From: Thermaerobacter marianensis DSM 12885
Lineage (GTDB): Bacteria > Bacillota > Sulfobacillia > Thermaerobacterales > Thermaerobacteraceae
Reading direction: 5' to 3'
Length of the DNA stretch: 64,000 bases
Assembly: GCF_000184705.1 (NCBI RefSeq)
Contig: NC_014831.1
Coordinates: 930,001 to 994,000 of the forward strand
The notes beneath the pieces are model-generated. The model was not told where the DNA came from. It saw only the letters and a program-made list of their open reading frames with translations, and made no database searches. The position numbers were made by a program, and so were the translations under genes. Positions 60,500-64,000 of this stretch are shown one piece after another (within the stretch, counting starts at the first letter, position 1; every line of letters begins with the position of its first letter).

Positions 60500-61468
60500 G
60501 TGACCGAGCCCTGGATGGACCCGCTTTCCCAGTGGATCACCCGCGCGGTGGAGGCCGTCAGCCCGTCGGTGGTGCAGATCGCGCGCCAGCACCGGCGCGG
60601 GGGCCGTCGCCTCATCGATGCCGTGGGTTCCGGCTTGATCTGGCGCTCCGAGCCCGACCGCAGCCTGATCCTGACCAACGCCCACGTGGTCGGCCGCGCG
60701 ACGGAGGTCACGGTCCTGCTGCCCTCGGGCAAGCGCCTGGTGGGAACCGTGGCCGGGCGCGACCGGCTCTATGACGTCGCCGTAGTGGAGGTTCCGGCCG
60801 GGTCCCTGCCCGCCGCGCGCACCGCCGACTCGCGCCAGCTCAAGCCCGGTCAGGCCGTCATCGCCGTGGGCAATCCCTTCGGCCTCGGCACCACCGTCAC
60901 CATGGGCATCATCTCGGCGGTGGACCGGACCCTGCCCACACCCCAGGGCACGCCCCTGGACGGCCTGATCCAGACCGACGCGCCGATCAATCCCGGCAAC
61001 TCGGGCGGCCCCCTGGCCCTGCTGGACGGCCGGGTCATCGGACTCACGACCGTCAAGCTGGAGGGCGACGGCCTCGGCTTTGCCGTGCCGATCCACCTGG
61101 TGGAGGCCATCGCCGGGCAGATCCTGCAGGAGGGCGCGGTGCGGCACCTGTGGCTGGGCATCCAGGGGTACGCCGAGGTCATCGACGATAACTGGGTGCG
61201 CACCTTCGACCTGCCGGCCGACCGCGGCATCGTGATCACCCGCGTCGTGCCGTCGAGCCCCGCCGACAAGGCCGGGCTGCAGGTCTTCGATATGATCGTT
61301 GCCGTGCAAGGGGAACATGTGGATACCATCGGCGACGTGCGCAAGCGGCTGGTAGGCCGGCGGCCGGGCGATCAGCTGGAAGTCACGGTGCTGCGCGGTT
61401 CCGAGCTCTTCCGGGTGCCCGTACGGCTTGAGGAGATGCCGGCGCGCCGGCCGACGCGGGATAACTGA
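60500..61468 (+). CDS. HtrA-like serine protease with C-terminal PDZ domain
   Basis: A 322-residue S1C protease. The triad is H62 (LTNAHVVG), D92 (LYDVAVVEV) and S168 (NPGNSGGPL), and a PDZ domain occupies about residues 225-310 (GIVITRVVPSSPADKAGLQVFDMIVAV). Unlike B. subtilis HtrA it starts directly with the protease domain, with no signal peptide or membrane segment, so it is probably cytoplasmic. GTG 60500 follows GAGAGGAGG at seven-base spacing; the longer frame from ATG 60311 would overlap the promoter -10. Role: degradation of misfolded proteins, inferred from the family. Confidence 0.92.
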   Translation: MTEPWMDPLSQWITRAVEAVSPSVVQIARQHRRGGRRLIDAVGSGLIWRSEPDRSLILTNAHVVGRATEVTVLLPSGKRLVGTVAGRDRLYDVAVVEVPAGSLPAARTADSRQLKPGQAVIAVGNPFGLGTTVTMGIISAVDRTLPTPQGTPLDGLIQTDAPINPGNSGGPLALLDGRVIGLTTVKLEGDGLGFAVPIHLVEAIAGQILQEGAVRHLWLGIQGYAEVIDDNWVRTFDLPADRGIVITRVVPSSPADKAGLQVFDMIVAVQGEHVDTIGDVRKRLVGRRPGDQLEVTVLRGSELFRVPVRLEEMPARRPTRDN

Positions 61469-61551
61469 CCGGCCGGCACCGCAGCGGTCCACCCCCGGCC
61501 ACGGGTCTGTGCGGCCGGAGGTGGCCGCAGGGGACTGTGGAGGGGAAGCCG

Positions 61552-62274
61552 TTGTTGCCGCCACGCGATCCGACACCGGATGCCCCGCCGGACGGGGGGG
61601 AGGAACGCGGCGCGCCCCGGGTGGGGGCCGGGCTGCCGGTTATGCCGGCCCCTCCGGGGGAGGGCCGCCCTGCCGGCGCGGACCAGATCAACCGCGCGGG
61701 CGCTGTACAGGGCCGCGATGCCGCCGGGGGTCCGGGTGAAGCGCCGAAGGACGTGCCGCCGGCACGTCCCGGTGGGGGCGAGCCGCCCATGCGCTTGCAG
61801 CTGGTCGGGACGCGCTCCGGGCCCCACAGCCACCTGGGCGGCCTGGCGGCCATCCTGGTCGACGGCGATCAGGCCCAGGTGGCGCCGGGCGCGCTCCACG
61901 CCAAGTCGCCGGTGGAGCAGGGAGTCCGCTGGGTGGACGACCCCGCCCAGGTTCCCCACGGCCGCCAGTACTGGGTCGTGTGGATCGCCCAGGGCGGGGG
62001 GGCGGGCCGCGGCATCCGCGGCGCGGTCGCCAGCCCCATGTGGATCGACCGGGAAGCGATGGTCGGCTACAAGCACCTGGCCGGCCACGTCAACGACATG
62101 TCCCGGGCCATGAAAGGCGTGGTCGACCTGGGCGGCCTCACGGCGGCCCAGCGCAAGGCGGTGGGCGAGGCCATCCGCGCGCGGGCGCCTCAGGTCTGGG
62201 AGGCGACGGACCCCGCCGTCCGCGCCCAGCTGGGCGGGGAGGCGGGAGAGGCGCCGGCGGGCCAACCCGGCTGA
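61552..62274 (+). CDS. ywhD: YwhD-family protein
   Basis: A 240-residue protein matching the B. subtilis YwhD family in its last 160 residues: LVDGDQAQVAPGALHAKSPVEQGVRW, PHGRQYWVVWIA, and REAMVGYKHLAGHVNDMSRAMKGVV. Its biochemical function is unknown. The first 80 residues are Pro/Gly/Ala-rich and not shared. TTG 61552 has GGAGGGG six bases upstream; GTG 61537 in the same frame is possible. A terminator follows at 62333. Confidence 0.85.
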   Translation: MLPPRDPTPDAPPDGGEERGAPRVGAGLPVMPAPPGEGRPAGADQINRAGAVQGRDAAGGPGEAPKDVPPARPGGGEPPMRLQLVGTRSGPHSHLGGLAAILVDGDQAQVAPGALHAKSPVEQGVRWVDDPAQVPHGRQYWVVWIAQGGGAGRGIRGAVASPMWIDREAMVGYKHLAGHVNDMSRAMKGVVDLGGLTAAQRKAVGEAIRARAPQVWEATDPAVRAQLGGEAGEAPAGQPG

Positions 62275-62332
62275 AAGCCGGTGAGGAGGACGACGAAGTC
62301 GGGATCCTGTCGGATGTTGGGAATACGCGGCC

Positions 62333-62369
62333 GGCCGCTTCCGGGCACCCGGAAGCGGCCCTTGTTTTT
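62333..62369 (+). terminator. Intrinsic terminator after ywhD
   Basis: GGCCGCTTCC (62333-62342) pairs with GGAAGCGGCC (62351-62360), with GGG and CCC inside the loop able to extend it, followed by CTTGTTTTT. Confidence 0.85.
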
Positions 62370-62497
62370 GGAGCGGGCGCAGGCGGGTTCGTCCGGCAGG
62401 CATGTCCCGCAGCCCCTTTCCATATTCCTGGCTGGGGGCGGGTTGGGGGGCGGCGGCCGGGCTCACACTACGGGGGAAGGCGGCGGGGAAGGGAGCG

Positions 62498-63982
62498 ATG
62501 CCCGTGTTGGACCTGCTCGTCATCGGAACCACCCATCCGCCCGATTCCCTGCGCCAGCGGCTGGAGCAGGAGCTGGCGGCCTTTGTGCCGCTGGCCGCGG
62601 CCTGCGGCCTGCCGCTTCCCCAGTTGACCGAACGACAGCGAGGCCCATGGTTCTTCCTGGCCGTGCAGGGACCGGCGCCGCCCGGCCGCCACAGCACCAC
62701 CCGCGGCCGTGGCGGGGTGCAGCGCCCGGCCGGCCCTGGAGTGGCCGGGCCGGCCGGCTTCGGCGGCCTACCGGGTCTGGGGGGTGCCCCCTGGTGGCCG
62801 GGCCTTGCCGGGGTGGGCCTGCCGGGGGGCCGCCCGGTGGGAAGGGGGGCGGGCGTCCCGTCCGGTGCCCCGCGGGGCGTGCCGGGCAAGACCGATGCGT
62901 CCCGGCCGGATGCCGCCGGTGCGCAGAAGGCGGGCCCCAGCATACCCCCGACCGGCAGAAGCGGAAGCCGGGCGGCCGGAGCCGGCCTTGACGCCGGCGG
63001 GACCGGCGCGGGGTTGCCCGGCGCCGGTCCCGCCGCCCTGTGGGACGGCACGCCGGGACGTGGGCCGCAGGACGCCCCGGCGGGGAGGAAAGCGAGGCCG
63101 GCGACCGGGGCCGCCGGCTCCCCCGGCCGGCCGGAGGTCGACCCGGCCGCGACGGCGGCCGGTCCGGGGCGGGAGGCCGCCGGGACCCCGGCGGGTCCGG
63201 GGGGACCGCCGGGGACGGCGCCGGCCGATCCACCCGACGAGACGGCTCCCCTGCGGCGCGACTGGGCGGCCCGGGTGGTTCGCGCCGTGGTGGGCTACAT
63301 CCACGACGAGCACCGGTGGCACCTGATGCAGCGGATGCTGGCCCGCCGCTACGCCCACCTGGCACCCGGCGAGCGGCAGCAGGTCCTCGCCTACGCCCGG
63401 CGGCACCTGGCGGCCGCCCCCGCCCGGGACGCCCAGCTGCGGCAGTTGCTGTCCCAGCGGACGGCGGCCTACCTGGAGGCCGCGGAGTTGCTCCTGGTCG
63501 ACGGCTTCCTGCGCTTCCGGTGCCGGGAGTACGTGGAGGCCCTGGAGGTCGCCGTGGATCGGGCGGTGGACGCGTACCTGCTGGACCGGGAGTACCGCGA
63601 CTTCGTCGGACTGCTGCGCCAGTTCGTCGACCTGCAGGTGCCACGGTTGGACGTGGTCCACGTGGTGGTGGAACCGTCGGGCCGGTTCGCCATGACCGAC
63701 GAGGCGGGCCAGCCCGTCCCGCTGCCGCCGGGCGAGGGCGGGGCCGCCGGCCCGGGCGCGGGCGTGGCAGCGGATCCCGGCGACGCCCTGCTCAGCGCCC
63801 TGGTCACCGTGGGGGCGCACCGGTTCGTCGTCCACCTGCGCCGGCGCGCCCAGGGCCTGCCCCCGGATACGCGGGAGATGCTGGAACAGGTCTTCGGCGA
63901 TCGGGTCCAACTCTGCCCCGGCTGCGCGCGCTGCCGGCCCCGGGCGCGGCGGCGGGAGGCACCGGCGCCGCGGGCGCCGTGA
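62498..63982 (+). CDS. YtxC-family sporulation protein with a large internal insert
   Basis: A 494-residue protein. The C-terminal part carries the YtxC pattern: LLVDGFLRFRCREYVEALEVAVDRAVDAYLLDREYRDFVGLLRQFVDLQ and then VDVVHVVVEPSGRF-like sequence (LDVVHVVVEPSGRFAM). YtxC is a conserved sporulation protein of Bacillota with unknown biochemistry. Between the N-terminal domain (about residues 1-55) and the conserved part lies a Gly/Pro/Ala-rich insert of about 190 residues, far beyond the usual ~280-residue length. The C-terminus has CPGCARC, a possible metal site. ATG 62498 follows GGGGAAGGGAG. Confidence 0.82.
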   Translation: MPVLDLLVIGTTHPPDSLRQRLEQELAAFVPLAAACGLPLPQLTERQRGPWFFLAVQGPAPPGRHSTTRGRGGVQRPAGPGVAGPAGFGGLPGLGGAPWWPGLAGVGLPGGRPVGRGAGVPSGAPRGVPGKTDASRPDAAGAQKAGPSIPPTGRSGSRAAGAGLDAGGTGAGLPGAGPAALWDGTPGRGPQDAPAGRKARPATGAAGSPGRPEVDPAATAAGPGREAAGTPAGPGGPPGTAPADPPDETAPLRRDWAARVVRAVVGYIHDEHRWHLMQRMLARRYAHLAPGERQQVLAYARRHLAAAPARDAQLRQLLSQRTAAYLEAAELLLVDGFLRFRCREYVEALEVAVDRAVDAYLLDREYRDFVGLLRQFVDLQVPRLDVVHVVVEPSGRFAMTDEAGQPVPLPPGEGGAAGPGAGVAADPGDALLSALVTVGAHRFVVHLRRRAQGLPPDTREMLEQVFGDRVQLCPGCARCRPRARRREAPAPRAP

Positions 63983-64000
63983 CCGGTCGCCTGCGAGGGA

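Overview
This is a very G+C-rich chromosomal segment with strong Shine-Dalgarno sites (GGAGG type), many GTG and TTG starts, rod-like bacterial housekeeping genes and clear sporulation markers: two alpha/beta-type small acid-soluble spore proteins, a YtxC-family sporulation protein and a YwhD-family protein. AddA/AddB, YpdA and single-domain TauE/SafE proteins also fit Bacillota. Together with the high G+C this suggests a high-G+C, probably thermophilic, spore-forming member of Bacillota such as Thermaerobacter or a relative. The assignment is inference; no 16S rRNA gene is present in the window.

Layout. 0-9 kb: 3' end of an NADP reductase, an FMN-binding glutamate-synthase-like protein, endonuclease III, an HTH protein, a hemerythrin-like protein, an inositol monophosphatase family protein, a Nudix hydrolase and a PlsY-like protein. 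9.2-22.5 kb: one four-gene recombination-repair operon (SbcD/YhaO-like nuclease, YhaN/SbcC-like ATPase, addB, addA) behind a promoter whose spacer contains an exact LexA-type palindrome. 22.5-34 kb: an ANKH/MATE-like membrane protein, an SDR, YpdA, an ASCH protein, a spore protein, a purine permease with a structured upstream region, gamma carbonic anhydrase, a GNAT protein and selD. The selD gene has an in-frame TGA at the catalytic position followed by a hairpin, so it is read here as a selenoprotein gene.

34.5-41.7 kb: an atypical LuxR-type regulator, then an imuB-like pseudo-polymerase, a DUF6504 protein and a dnaE2-like error-prone polymerase, with a near-consensus promoter and a second exact LexA box. 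41.8-51.5 kb: trmL, a tandem pair of nitrilase-fold genes in which the first has lost the catalytic triad, a lipoprotein, acylphosphatase, a TauE/SafE-type transporter split over two genes, DUF441, a spore protein with a long Pro/Ala tail, a NifU-like protein and a PPC-domain protein.

51.6-64 kb: tRNA-Val(UAC) and tRNA-Phe, then DUF2294-dabB-dabA (predicted DAB inorganic-carbon pump) with a folded, terminator-bearing leader before dabB. After it come an M3 peptidase, tRNA-Gly, tRNA-Cys and tRNA-Val(GAC), each preceded by a recognisable promoter, then an HtrA-like protease lacking an evident membrane anchor, YwhD and YtxC.

The two LexA-box operons would link double-strand break processing (AddAB, SbcCD-like) and mutagenic bypass (ImuB-DUF6504-DnaE2) in one SOS response. 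Inserts rich in Gly, Pro and Ala interrupt many otherwise conserved proteins (AddA, AddB, DnaE2, YtxC, hemerythrin-like, nitrilase-like), which looks like a genome-wide trait.
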